Part shown: positions 17,001 through 25,011 of the stretch, in pieces
Layout: each line of letters starts with the position of its first letter
Numbering within the stretch: the stretch's first letter is position 1
Origin: Pectobacterium sp. CFBP8739
GTDB lineage: Bacteria > Pseudomonadota > Gammaproteobacteria > Enterobacterales > Enterobacteriaceae
Direction of reading: 5' to 3'
DNA: 64,000 nucleotides
Assembly: GCF_013449375.1 (NCBI RefSeq)
Contig: NZ_JACDRR010000016.1
Location: 1 to 64,000 of the forward strand
Translations under genes and position numbers: made by a program
Notes under the pieces: generated by a model
The model's database searches: none
What the model saw: the letters and a program-made list of their open reading frames with translations, nothing else
Told to the model about the DNA's origin: nothing

Positions 17001-17234
17001 ATGAATAATGTTCAAGGCCAATTTAGTGATAATCCTTCCAGGATTACCTTGATTAGACGTGAATTAGGGCTAATGGTTGTCGCTGGTTTACTGGTTAGTA
17101 TATTAATCGCATGGGCAACAGTGGGGATATTTGAAGGTAGTTTTCTTATTCGTTTTATCTATGCAGCTTCGGGCATCGTTTCATTAAACGTCATCGCCTA
17201 TTTTGTGAAAGTTTATCGACAAACAAGGGGGTAA
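17001..17234 (+). CDS. Small two-helix membrane protein
   Basis: A 77-residue protein that I do not recognise. It has a charged N-terminus, then two predicted membrane segments (about residues 24-44 and 49-68) separated by a short loop with Glu and Arg. It ends in a basic tail (KVYRQTRG). It has a good ribosome-binding site (AGGTGG) and sits eight bases after the hydrolase and one base before the MFS gene, so it belongs to this operon. It might be an accessory subunit of the carrier, but nothing in the sequence proves that. Confidence 0.75.
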   Translation: MNNVQGQFSDNPSRITLIRRELGLMVVAGLLVSILIAWATVGIFEGSFLIRFIYAASGIVSLNVIAYFVKVYRQTRG

Positions 17235-17235
17235 T

Positions 17236-18561
17236 ATGTTTGGTTTTAAAGTGCCAAAAGGTGCCCGTGCAAGCTGGGTTATGCTATTCCTGACGTGGCT
17301 GCTATGGGTAATGAATGCGAACGATAGAGAAATTATGTTTCGCGTACAGCCTTCAATTATTAATGAGTTTAATCTAACGGGTGTTGAATGGGGCTACCTT
17401 GTCAGTTTGTTTTTTCTTGCGTATGCATTGGTTGCACTGCCAGCCGGTATTATCGCTGATAAGATAGGTCGTGGCTGGAAAAGAAAAAAAAGCCAAGTGT
17501 GGTATATGATTATTTTTACCACCTTCTCCATTTTAGTCGGCATTAAAGCGACGTGTTTGCATTTGTGGCAATTCGTTCTTTGGCGTGTATTAGGAATGGG
17601 TGCCGCAGGCGGCGCTGAAGTCACGAATATTGCACAATGTTCAGAGTATTGGCCGAAGGAGCATCGCGGATTCGCCCTGGGCTTGCATCACACTGGTTAT
17701 CCTGTTGGTGCTTTACTGGGTGGCCTAGCGGCTAGCTGGATATTAGCAACGTTTGGCAGTGAAAATTGGCGCTTAGTCTTTTTGTTTACCCCGATCATTG
17801 GCTATGTACTTGCGGTGATGCTGTGGATGTTCGCGACACCGAAGAGCTATCAGGAAGTGAACGACTATGCCCATGCTCATGGACTAACGGCACCTTCTGA
17901 TGAACCAGAGGAAGTCTTAACATTTAAAGAGCAACTCGCTGAGACAAAAAGCGTTCTGGCTAATCGCAACATCTTGCTGACCGTCATTGGTGCCGGCTTG
18001 ATCAACTTTTCCCAAACCGTAGGCTTGTGGTTCCTCGCGCCTTATGTTGTGTTCACGATGAACCAGCAAGATACTTTTGGTGCGATTATCGGTGTTGTGC
18101 CTTATATCACGGGGTGGTTTGGCCAGTTATTTTTTGGTTATATCTCGGATCATATTGGACGTAGAAAAACGCTGATTTTCTTGTCTGCCTGGTATGCAAT
18201 CTGTGTGTTCTCTTTAATCTTTATTTCCGGAATTAGCATGCTGTGGGTTGTTCTGCTGATGTGGGGATTGGGGTTGAATGCGGTATTCCCTGTGTACTAT
18301 GCAATGATGGCCGATCATGCGCCAAAAGCTTCTGGTTCAGCCATGGGCTTGTTGCTGATGCTGACATTCCTGGGGACGCTCCCAGCTTCACCACTGGCAG
18401 GGTGGTTGATCGACCATTTTGGCGGTTGGGGTAGTGCTCAGGGTTATCTCGCAGGGTTTGTTGTTGGCTCAATTGCGGCGCTCTTGGCTGCAATCCTACA
18501 ATACTTCACACGGGATAGTGATTCAGCACGCGATAGTACAACCGTGAAAGCGCATCATTAA
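17236..18561 (+). CDS. MFS transporter
   Basis: A major facilitator carrier of 441 residues with about 12 membrane helices. The cytoplasmic loop motif (ADKIGRGWKRKK near residue 73, and SDHIGRRKTLI near residue 296) is the MFS signature, and a hydrophilic mid loop spans about residues 210-240. The N-terminal motif NANDREIMFRVQPSI resembles the ANRV segment of sugar-acid carriers. The start codon is one base after the stop of the small membrane protein. The transported substrate is presumably what the MBL hydrolase works on. Specificity is unknown; a strong terminator follows. Confidence 0.88.
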   Translation: MFGFKVPKGARASWVMLFLTWLLWVMNANDREIMFRVQPSIINEFNLTGVEWGYLVSLFFLAYALVALPAGIIADKIGRGWKRKKSQVWYMIIFTTFSILVGIKATCLHLWQFVLWRVLGMGAAGGAEVTNIAQCSEYWPKEHRGFALGLHHTGYPVGALLGGLAASWILATFGSENWRLVFLFTPIIGYVLAVMLWMFATPKSYQEVNDYAHAHGLTAPSDEPEEVLTFKEQLAETKSVLANRNILLTVIGAGLINFSQTVGLWFLAPYVVFTMNQQDTFGAIIGVVPYITGWFGQLFFGYISDHIGRRKTLIFLSAWYAICVFSLIFISGISMLWVVLLMWGLGLNAVFPVYYAMMADHAPKASGSAMGLLLMLTFLGTLPASPLAGWLIDHFGGWGSAQGYLAGFVVGSIAALLAAILQYFTRDSDSARDSTTVKAHH

Positions 18562-18608
18562 TACCGAGTTATCTAAACGATCAGGGCGTAAGAGGCGGCT
18601 TGATTGAA

Positions 18609-18652
18609 AAACGGACTTTCCTGTTAATTGAGGAAAATCCGTTTAATTTTTT
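18609..18652. terminator. Bidirectional terminator
   Basis: A 14-bp stem with one G-U pair (AAACGGACTTTCCT at 18609-18622, AGGAAAATCCGTTT at 18631-18644) followed by AATTTTTT. It lies between the MFS gene and the convergent DUF1471 gene and could serve both. Confidence 0.85.
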
Positions 18653-18671
18653 GATTGTTTATCAGCAGCCA

Positions 18672-18929
18672 TTATTTGTAGATAACGGCGACGCCGCGCA
18701 GTTGGTTGTCACCCGTTGCAGACGTGATAGTGAAGGCGCTGGCACCCGCTTTTTCTGCTTTCTGAGCTAGCTGTGCTTGCAGTGAATCTAGGCTGTGTGC
18801 CGTTGCGGTGACTACGCCTACTTTTTCCAGACGCTGTGCCTGTTGTGATGAAACTTGATCGGCTGCGAAAGTACCGAAAGACAGAGTAGACAGTACGGCA
18901 GCAGCGGCGAAGAATTTTACGTTTTTCAT
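18672..18929 (-). CDS. DUF1471 (BhsA/McbA/YhcN-like) periplasmic protein, copy 1
   Basis: A small secreted protein of 85 residues. Its signal peptide (residues 1-22) ends in FGTFAADQ, and the mature part is a single DUF1471 domain: LEKVGVVTATAHSLDSLQ, then KAGASAFTITSATGDNQ and LRGVAVIYK. E. coli relatives (BhsA, McbA, YhcN) are stress-induced and linked to biofilm, acid or peroxide response. An upstream ATG would add six residues, but AGGATAC precedes the ATG at 18929. A second copy, very similar, lies at 26607-26864. It is monocistronic and convergent with the MFS gene. Confidence 0.88.
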   Translation of the reverse strand: MKNVKFFAAAAVLSTLSFGTFAADQVSSQQAQRLEKVGVVTATAHSLDSLQAQLAQKAEKAGASAFTITSATGDNQLRGVAVIYK

Positions 18930-19060
18930 GTGATGTATCCTATTCAATGTTGTTTGGAGTGAAAGGACATTTCCTTTCGATGAAGAGGATATTACGCCGC
19001 TGTGGAGAGAAGGAAAAACGGAGTGATTTGAGGATATATGTCAATATTTTTGATGATAAG

Positions 19061-19094
19061 TCTGGCGATAAGATACACAGTCTCGATCGCCAGA
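19061..19094 (-). terminator. Possible terminator of the ssu operon
   Basis: An 8-bp inverted repeat (TCTGGCGA at 19061-19068, TCGCCAGA at 19087-19094) just past the ssuB stop. No T run follows on the minus strand, so efficiency is uncertain. Confidence 0.35.
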
Positions 19095-19101
19095 ACGAAG
19101 G

Positions 19102-19902
19102 CTATATTGCCGCCTGCTGGGGTAGCGGAGGCGCGGAGGGTGCCAGCACGCGATCCAATACGCGAGCTTCCAGTTCCGCTAGCTTCGCTGAACCGCGACG
19201 CCGCGGCCTAGGTAAATCGACCGTAATATCCAGCCCCACGCGCCCTTCTTCGATCAGAATCACCCGGTCGGCCAGCGCAATAGCTTCGGAGACATCGTGC
19301 GTCACCAGCAGTACGGTGAACCCGTGTTGGAGCCACAGATTTTCGATCAGGCTTTGCATCTCAATGCGGGTCAAGGCATCCAGCGCCCCCAGCGGTTCAT
19401 CCAACAGCAGCAAACGCGGATGGTGAATGAGCGCGCGTGCCAGCGCGACGCGCTGTTTCTGACCGCCGGACAGCGCCGCAGGCCAGTCGTTGGCACGATC
19501 CGCCAGCCCGACGGAGGCCAGCGCCTCCTGCGCTTTCTCATGCCAGTTGCCGCGCAGCCCCAGTCCGACATTATCGATGACCTTTTTCCACGGCAGCAGG
19601 CGCGCTTCCTGAAACATCAGCCGCGTGTCGTCTTTCGCGCTGCTGAGCGGCGCGGTGCCTGTCAGCAATTCACCGCCGCTCGCCGCCTCCAGCCCGGCGA
19701 GCAGACGTAGTAGCGTGCTTTTTCCGCAGCCGCTGCGCCCAACGATGGCAATAAACTGACCGGAAGGAATGCGCAACTGTACCTCATTCAGCACGGTGCG
19801 ATTACCGTAATGCTTGGTAATGCCATCCAGCGTGAGTGGCGTCCCTTTCGTGAGCGGCGACGGTGAATGTGTGTGCGTTGCGGAAGCGGTAAAAGCAGTC
19901 AT
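19102..19902 (-). CDS. ssuB: Aliphatic sulfonate ABC transporter ATPase
   Basis: ATP-binding subunit of the alkanesulfonate importer, about 266 residues. Walker A is GRSGCGKST near residue 56, the signature is LSGGQKQRV near residue 145, Walker B is [12 protein letters not shown], and the switch histidine is in [10 protein letters not shown]. The start at 19902 has a strong ribosome-binding site (CGGGGGA), while the longest frame would add 16 residues. Its ATG overlaps the ssuC stop (ATGA). It is the last gene of the ssuADCB order used in enterobacteria. Confidence 0.93.
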   Translation of the reverse strand: MTAFTASATHTHSPSPLTKGTPLTLDGITKHYGNRTVLNEVQLRIPSGQFIAIVGRSGCGKSTLLRLLAGLEAASGGELLTGTAPLSSAKDDTRLMFQEARLLPWKKVIDNVGLGLRGNWHEKAQEALASVGLADRANDWPAALSGGQKQRVALARALIHHPRLLLLDEPLGALDALTRIEMQSLIENLWLQHGFTVLLVTHDVSEAIALADRVILIEEGRVGLDITVDLPRPRRRGSAKLAELEARVLDRVLAPSAPPLPQQAAI

Positions 19903-20693
19903 GATGCGTCCCCCGATGAGGTTTGATAAGCCGGATTCCAGCGCAACCATATGCGCTCCAGTCCCTGTGCACTGATATCGGCCAGCTTACCGAGCAGCGC
20001 GTAAAGAATGATGGCAACCACCACCACGTCCGTTTGCAGGAACTCGCGGGCGTTCATGGCGAGGTAGCCGATGCCGGAGTTGGCAGAAATCGTTTCCGCG
20101 ACGATCAGCGTCAGCCACATAAAGCCCAGTGCAAAACGAATGCCGACCATGATGGACGGCAGCGCACCGGGCAACACCACCTGAGAGAACAGACTCAGGC
20201 CGGACAGTCCGTAGCTGCGCGCCATCTCCAGCAGGCCGCGATCGATGTTTTTAATGCCGTGATAGGTGTTGAGATACACTGGGAATAGCGTGCCTAACGC
20301 CACCAGAAAGATCTTGGCCGCCTCATCAATGCCGAACCACAGAATGACCAGTGGAATCAGCGCCAGATGAGGAACATTGCGGATCATCTGCACTGAGCTG
20401 TCCAGCAGACGCTCACCCCAGCGCGACAGCCCAGTGATAAAACCGAGCACCAATCCGATACTGCCGCCGATAGCGAACCCGATCAGGGCGCGCCAGCCGC
20501 TGATCGCCAGATGCTGCCACAGCTCGCCGCTAGAGATGAGCGACCAGCCTGCGGTAATCACCGAACTGGGCGCAGGCAGAATCCGGTTAGATAGCCAACC
20601 GAACTCGACGGATATCTGCCACGCAACCAGTAGCGTTACGGGGAGCAGGAAAGGTGCAAAGCGCTGTGCCAGTGAAGAGAACGTTCTTGCCAT
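19899..20693 (-). CDS. ssuC: Aliphatic sulfonate ABC transporter permease
   Basis: Inner-membrane permease of about 264 residues, five to six helices. The coupling motif is [25 protein letters not shown]-type (near residues 160-183), and [18 protein letters not shown] follows; both are typical of SsuC/TauC. The start at 20693 has GAGGAATC upstream. It lies 10 bases after ssuD and overlaps ssuB. It moves C2 and longer alkanesulfonates across the membrane with SsuA and SsuB. Confidence 0.93.
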   Translation of the reverse strand: MARTFSSLAQRFAPFLLPVTLLVAWQISVEFGWLSNRILPAPSSVITAGWSLISSGELWQHLAISGWRALIGFAIGGSIGLVLGFITGLSRWGERLLDSSVQMIRNVPHLALIPLVILWFGIDEAAKIFLVALGTLFPVYLNTYHGIKNIDRGLLEMARSYGLSGLSLFSQVVLPGALPSIMVGIRFALGFMWLTLIVAETISANSGIGYLAMNAREFLQTDVVVVAIILYALLGKLADISAQGLERIWLRWNPAYQTSSGDAS

Positions 20694-20703
20694 GATCGAT
20701 TCC

Positions 20704-21846
20704 TCAGCTTTGCGAGACTTTACGTGGCACATAGCGGTTAGCAATCAGCTCTCCCACAGTATTCACCGTATGCAGCGGCGTGGGCTGCTGCGCCAGATCG
20801 AGGTGCGGGAACAGCAGTTCGCCCACGCGATACGCTTCTTCCAGATGCGGATAACCGGACAGAATAAAGGTATCAATGCCGAGATCGGCGTATTCCTGAA
20901 TACGCTCGGCCACCGTCGGGCCATCGCCAACCAGCGCCGTGCCCGCACCGCCGCGTACCAGACCGATACCCGCCCACAGATTTGGGCTGATTTCCAGCTT
21001 GTCCTTTTTGCCGCCGTGCAGCGCGGCCATGCGCTGCTGACCGACAGAATCGAAACGTGCCAGCGCCGCCTGTGCATCGGCGATGGTTTTGTCATCCAGA
21101 TGGGAGATCAGCCGATCGGCAGCCTGCCAGGCTTCTTCGGTGGTTTCCCGCACGATAACGTGCAGGCGAATACCGAAGCGAACCTCACGCCCCTGCGCCG
21201 CCGCTTTGGCGCGGACTTCCGCCAGCTTTTCTTTAACCTGCTCAGGCGGTTCGCCCCACGTCAGGTAGAGATCGACCTGCTCTGCCGCCAGATTCTGCGC
21301 GGCCTCGGAAGATCCGCCAAAATAGAGCGGTGGACGCGGCTGCTGCACGGGAGGGTAAAGTAGTTTGGCGTCTTTGACCTGAATGTGTTTCCCTGTGAAA
21401 TCAACCGTTTCACCTTCCAACAGCCTGCGCCAGATGTGGGTGAATTCCGCCGAGGCTTCGTAGCGCTCTTCGTGGCTGAGGAACAGCCCTTCGGTGGCCA
21501 GTTCTTCCGGGTCGCCGCCGGTCACCAGATTGAACAGCGCGCGTCCGTTAGACAGCCTGTCCAGCGTCGCGGCTTGACGTGCGGCGATAGTGGGGGAAAT
21601 CACGCCGGGGCGCAGGGCTACGAGAAATTTTAGCCGCTGCGTCACGGGAATGAGCGAGGCGGCAACCAGCCAGGAATCCTCGCAGGATCGGCCTGTCGGT
21701 AGCAACACACCACCAAAACCTTGCCGCTCGGCGGCTTGTGCCACCTGTTGCAGATAGCTGTAGTCAACATGACGTGCGCCCTCGGTGCTGCCAAGATAGC
21801 GACCGTCTCCGTGGGTGGGCAGAAACCAGAATACGTTAAGACTCAT
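20704..21846 (-). CDS. ssuD: FMNH2-dependent alkanesulfonate monooxygenase
   Basis: Cytoplasmic luciferase-fold monooxygenase of about 380 residues that splits alkanesulfonates to aldehyde plus sulfite using reduced FMN. It is collinear with E. coli Ssu[19 protein letters not shown] at the start, [14 protein letters not shown] near residue 50, and [12 protein letters not shown]-type segments with the active-site Arg and His. It needs FMNH2 from a reductase, normally SsuE; no ssuE gene is present in this operon, so the reductase must be encoded elsewhere. The start at 21846 is preceded by AAGGAG. Confidence 0.96.
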   Translation of the reverse strand: MSLNVFWFLPTHGDGRYLGSTEGARHVDYSYLQQVAQAAERQGFGGVLLPTGRSCEDSWLVAASLIPVTQRLKFLVALRPGVISPTIAARQAATLDRLSNGRALFNLVTGGDPEELATEGLFLSHEERYEASAEFTHIWRRLLEGETVDFTGKHIQVKDAKLLYPPVQQPRPPLYFGGSSEAAQNLAAEQVDLYLTWGEPPEQVKEKLAEVRAKAAAQGREVRFGIRLHVIVRETTEEAWQAADRLISHLDDKTIADAQAALARFDSVGQQRMAALHGGKKDKLEISPNLWAGIGLVRGGAGTALVGDGPTVAERIQEYADLGIDTFILSGYPHLEEAYRVGELLFPHLDLAQQPTPLHTVNTVGELIANRYVPRKVSQS

Positions 21847-21903
21847 GGTGTGAACTCCTTGAACAGTCTTGTTTGGGGTAAGCAAAATGGAGTGGTAATC
21901 GGA

Positions 21904-22926
21904 TTACTGTGCTTGGGGATGCCAGACGCGCTCTGCGATATTGACCTTCACCGGTACCAGACGGTTTTCATAGAACAGGTCGGCGGTAGATTGCTGCGCT
22001 TTGATCGTGGCAGCATCCAGCGGTTCGATAGTGGTCGGTGGGCGATGGTCGAGCGCGGTTTCAATCACTTTTTCCGGCAGCCCTACCGCGTTTGCCAATA
22101 GCGTGACGCTTTGCGCTCGCTCACTGATGGTTAATGCATCAGCTTTGGTCAGCACGTCCAGTACCTGATGAATAAAGGTGCCGTGTGCTTCGGTATAAGG
22201 GCGGGATGCGAGATAGAAAGAGCCGGTTTTCTCCAACCCGCTGCTATCTACCAGTACGCGGACGCCACCTTCCAGCAGTGCGGCGGAATAGTAGGGATCC
22301 CAGATTGCCCATGCATCAACATTACCTTGCTGGAACGCCGCGCGGGCGTCAGCGGGAGTCAGGTAGGTCGGTTTGATATCGGTGAATTTCAGCCCGTCAC
22401 GTTGCAGCGCGCGCAGCAGCGTATTGTGCGCGCTGGAGCCTTTCTGAAAGGCAACTTTACGGCCTTTTAAATCGGCGACGGTTTTCACCGGGCTGTCTTC
22501 CCGCACCAGAATCACTTCGGCTTGAGGTTTAGGCGGTTCCACACCGACATACAGCAGGTCAGCACCAGCGGCCTGCGCAAAAATCGGCGGAATATCGCCG
22601 GTGCCACCCAGATCGATACTGCCAACGTTGAGCGCTTCCAGCATCTGCGGGCCGGCGGGGAACTCAACCCAACTGACTTTGGTGTTGGGGAACTGCTTTT
22701 CCAGCAACTGGTGTGCTTTTGCCAGCACCAGACTGACCGAACCTTTCTGATAGCCGACGCGCAACTGCGCCGGCACGCTGTCCTGCGCATAGGCGGCGGA
22801 CATAAGCAGCAGGGCGCCGGCAGCCAGAAGGGCAGGAATGTGGCATAGCCGCGTCGCCATGTTTTTCCACAATGGCGTGTTTTCTCCACGTCCTTCCATG
22901 ACCGATTTTTTCATCATCAATGACAT
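21904..22926 (-). CDS. ssuA: Aliphatic sulfonate-binding periplasmic protein
   Basis: Binding protein of about 340 residues. Conserved SsuA segments are LRVGYQKGSVSLVLAKAHQL, SWVEFPAGPQMLEALNVGS and GGTGDIPPIFAQAAGADLLY. The start at 22926 (GGGAGAGG upstream) gives an unusually long N-terminal region: about 28 residues before the hydrophobic signal core (HIPALLAAGALLLMSAAYA). A later ATG (NMATRLCH) could be the true start with a shorter signal. It heads the ssu operon, probably induced under sulfate limitation by Cbl/CysB. Confidence 0.93.
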   Translation of the reverse strand: MSLMMKKSVMEGRGENTPLWKNMATRLCHIPALLAAGALLLMSAAYAQDSVPAQLRVGYQKGSVSLVLAKAHQLLEKQFPNTKVSWVEFPAGPQMLEALNVGSIDLGGTGDIPPIFAQAAGADLLYVGVEPPKPQAEVILVREDSPVKTVADLKGRKVAFQKGSSAHNTLLRALQRDGLKFTDIKPTYLTPADARAAFQQGNVDAWAIWDPYYSAALLEGGVRVLVDSSGLEKTGSFYLASRPYTEAHGTFIHQVLDVLTKADALTISERAQSVTLLANAVGLPEKVIETALDHRPPTTIEPLDAATIKAQQSTADLFYENRLVPVKVNIAERVWHPQAQ

Positions 22927-22943
22927 GCTTATGACCTCTCCCT

Positions 22944-22960
22944 TATAACGAAAAGTTAAA
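22944..22960. promoter_or_regulatory. Candidate Cbl/CysB-type site upstream of ssuA
   Basis: ATAAC-GAAAA-GTTAA (22945-22959) is an inverted repeat with T-N11-A spacing, the LysR-type pattern that includes Cbl and CysB. It lies about 18 bases upstream of the chosen ssuA start, close for an activator, which may mean that the real promoter is further up or that the start is later. Confidence 0.4.
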
Positions 22961-23211
22961 ATACAGCGAGAAAATGCAACATCAGGTGATAAACATAGCA
23001 GGAGAAGGACGGGATTTTTAAATCTCAATTTGTCGTTTTTATAGTCAAAAGTAGAAAATGCCTGAAATCAGCACACTTAGCGTAATAAGCGCCGCAATAG
23101 TGGGTTTTACCTATCCTTCACGTCTGAAATACGTTTTCCATGACCTGCCTCACATTGTTTCCAGCAATGCCTATCATTTCGTGAACCTATTCTCATATAT
23201 TGGTTTTTTTC
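22961..23211. other. Intergenic region between ssuA and the PTS operon
   Basis: Part of the roughly 417-base divergent gap. It should hold both promoters. A half-copy of the downstream operator (ACGTTTTCCATGA near 23131) is visible. No gene is supported. Confidence 0.35.
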
Positions 23212-23229
23212 ATGGAAAACGGTTTCCAT
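23212..23229. promoter_or_regulatory. LacI-family-type operator upstream of the PTS genes
   Basis: ATGGAAAACGGTTTCCAT is an 18-bp palindrome with a central CG and one mismatched pair, the pattern bound by LacI/GalR-family regulators. Further TTTCCA half-sites follow at about 23238-23260. It lies about 115 bases before the PTS IIB gene. No LacI-family gene is in the window, so the regulator would act in trans. Confidence 0.55.
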
Positions 23230-23343
23230 TGTGTTTCCATGGAGGTGTTTCCAATGGACGTGTTTATTCACGATGCTTTTATTGATGACGCTTTTTATTC
23301 GTAACGCTTTTTATTCGTAACGTAATGCGACGGGGTATTGAAA

Positions 23344-23667
23344 ATGAAAAGGATCATGCTTTGTTGTTCCGCTGGGATGTCTACCAGCCTTTTAGTGAGA
23401 AAGATGAAGGAGGCGGCCAGCACACGTGGCCTGGACGTTGAGATTGCCGCCTACGCCGCCCATGAATTTGATGAGCAGGTCGGGAAGTATGACGTTGTGC
23501 TGCTGGGGCCACAGGTGAAATATATGCTGGCGTCCTTTCAGGATAAAACCGAGGGAAAGGGTGTGCCCGTCGCAGCGATAGACATGATGGATTACGGTAT
23601 GCAGCGCGGTGACAACGTGCTGGATTTTGCCTTTTCACTGATCGAAAAATCAGGACAACCGCTATGA
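23344..23667 (+). CDS. PTS lactose/cellobiose-type IIB component
   Basis: Phosphocarrier IIB protein of 107 residues. The active-site cysteine (Cys8) lies in CSAGMSTS, the phosphate loop of the Lac/Chb family. It receives phosphate from IIA and passes it to the sugar at IIC. The ATG at 23344 is chosen over an in-frame TTG two codons earlier; GGGGT precedes it. The stop overlaps the IIC start (ATGA). It resembles ChbB/CelA, and the neighbouring 6-phospho-beta-glucosidase suggests cellobiose or an aryl-beta-glucoside as substrate. Confidence 0.9.
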   Translation: MKRIMLCCSAGMSTSLLVRKMKEAASTRGLDVEIAAYAAHEFDEQVGKYDVVLLGPQVKYMLASFQDKTEGKGVPVAAIDMMDYGMQRGDNVLDFAFSLIEKSGQPL

Positions 23668-24986
23668 GTGGCCTCTATCAGTCGATGGTGAATATCATCG
23701 AGCAAAAAATTACCCCGCTGGCGGGTGTGGTCGGGCAACAGCGCCACATCATCGCGATTCGTGATGGGTTTATCGCCGCGCTGCCTTTCATGATCATCGG
23801 TTCGTTTATCCTGGTGTTCATCTTCCCGCCGTTTGCGCCGGATACTACGCTGGGGTTTGCCCGCGCGTGGCTCGATTTCTCCGTTGCCTACCGTGAACAA
23901 CTGATGCTGCCGTACTACCTGAGTATGGGGGTCATGACCTTCTTTATCTCGGTGGGGATCGGAGCCAGCCTTGGCAAGCATTACAAACTGGATCCGATCA
24001 TGACAGGTCTGCTGGCGTTGATGGCATTCTTGCTGGTGGCCGCGCCTTATCATGAGAAGCAAATTTCTACCCAGTATTTTTCCGGCGAGGGGATTTTTAC
24101 CGCGATTCTGACGTCAATTTATGCGGGTGAAGTGTATGCCTGGCTGAAGAAACGCAATATCACGATTCGTCTGCCGAAAGAGGTGCCGACCGGCGTGGCG
24201 CGTTCGTTTGAGATCCTTATCCCCGTGCTGGTCATCGTCGCGACGCTGCATCCGTTTAACCTGTTCATCCAGTCTGCGACCGGCATGATTATCCCCGAAG
24301 CGATTATGCACCTGCTGGCACCGCTGATTTCGGCGTCGGATTCACTGCCTGCGATTCTGATTTCGGTTTTCATCTGCCAGATTCTGTGGTTTGCCGGGAT
24401 TCACGGCGCGCTGATCGTCACCGGGATTATGAACCCGTTCTGGATGACCAATCTGGCGCTGAACCAGGCTGCGCTGTCAGTTGGGGCGCCGCTGCCGCAT
24501 ATTTATTTGCAGGGATTCTGGGATCACTATCTGCTGATCGGTGGGGTCGGTTCCACGTTGCCGCTGGCCTTTTTGTTACTGCGTAGCCGCGCGATTCACC
24601 TGCGCACCATTGGCCGCATGGGTGTCGTGCCGAGCTTTTTCAACATCAATGAACCAATTCTGTTTGGTGCGCCGATCATCATGAATCCGCTGCTGTTCCT
24701 GCCGTTTATTTTCGTGCCGATGGTTAATGCTGTTATTGCCTATACGGCGACGAAGCTCGGCTGGATTGCGCAGGTGGTTTCCCTGACGCCGTGGACGACG
24801 CCTGCACCGATTGGTGCATCATGGGCGGCGAACTGGGCGTTCAGCCCGGTGATCATGTGTCTGCTCTGCATGGTGATGTCGGCCGTGATGTATTACCCGT
24901 TCCTGAAAGTGTATGAGCGCACGCTGCTTAAACAGGAGCAGGAGAAACAACAGCAGGCTGCGGGCGAAGCCAGCGCCAGCGCATAA
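23664..24986 (+). CDS. PTS lactose/cellobiose-type IIC permease
   Basis: Membrane permease of 440 residues (ChbC/CelB family) with about 10 helices. Family features include RDGFIAALPFMIIGSFIL near the start, WFAGIHGALIVTGIMNPFW near residue 240, and PSFFNINEPILFGAPI near residue 325, where the NEP motif contributes to sugar binding. The C-terminal tail is Gln/Glu/Ala-rich. It overlaps the IIB gene and is followed after 25 bases by the glycosidase gene. No IIA gene is present on either side, so IIA must come from elsewhere. Confidence 0.92.
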   Translation: MSGLYQSMVNIIEQKITPLAGVVGQQRHIIAIRDGFIAALPFMIIGSFILVFIFPPFAPDTTLGFARAWLDFSVAYREQLMLPYYLSMGVMTFFISVGIGASLGKHYKLDPIMTGLLALMAFLLVAAPYHEKQISTQYFSGEGIFTAILTSIYAGEVYAWLKKRNITIRLPKEVPTGVARSFEILIPVLVIVATLHPFNLFIQSATGMIIPEAIMHLLAPLISASDSLPAILISVFICQILWFAGIHGALIVTGIMNPFWMTNLALNQAALSVGAPLPHIYLQGFWDHYLLIGGVGSTLPLAFLLLRSRAIHLRTIGRMGVVPSFFNINEPILFGAPIIMNPLLFLPFIFVPMVNAVIAYTATKLGWIAQVVSLTPWTTPAPIGASWAANWAFSPVIMCLLCMVMSAVMYYPFLKVYERTLLKQEQEKQQQAAGEASASA

Positions 24987-25011
24987 ACACGAGTGAAGCA
25001 GAGAGGAACGT

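Noticed and set aside
20377-21363. 328-codon frame on the plus strand opposite ssuC and ssuD
   Set aside because: It is antisense to two well-supported genes and its translation is rich in Arg, Gln and His without family features.
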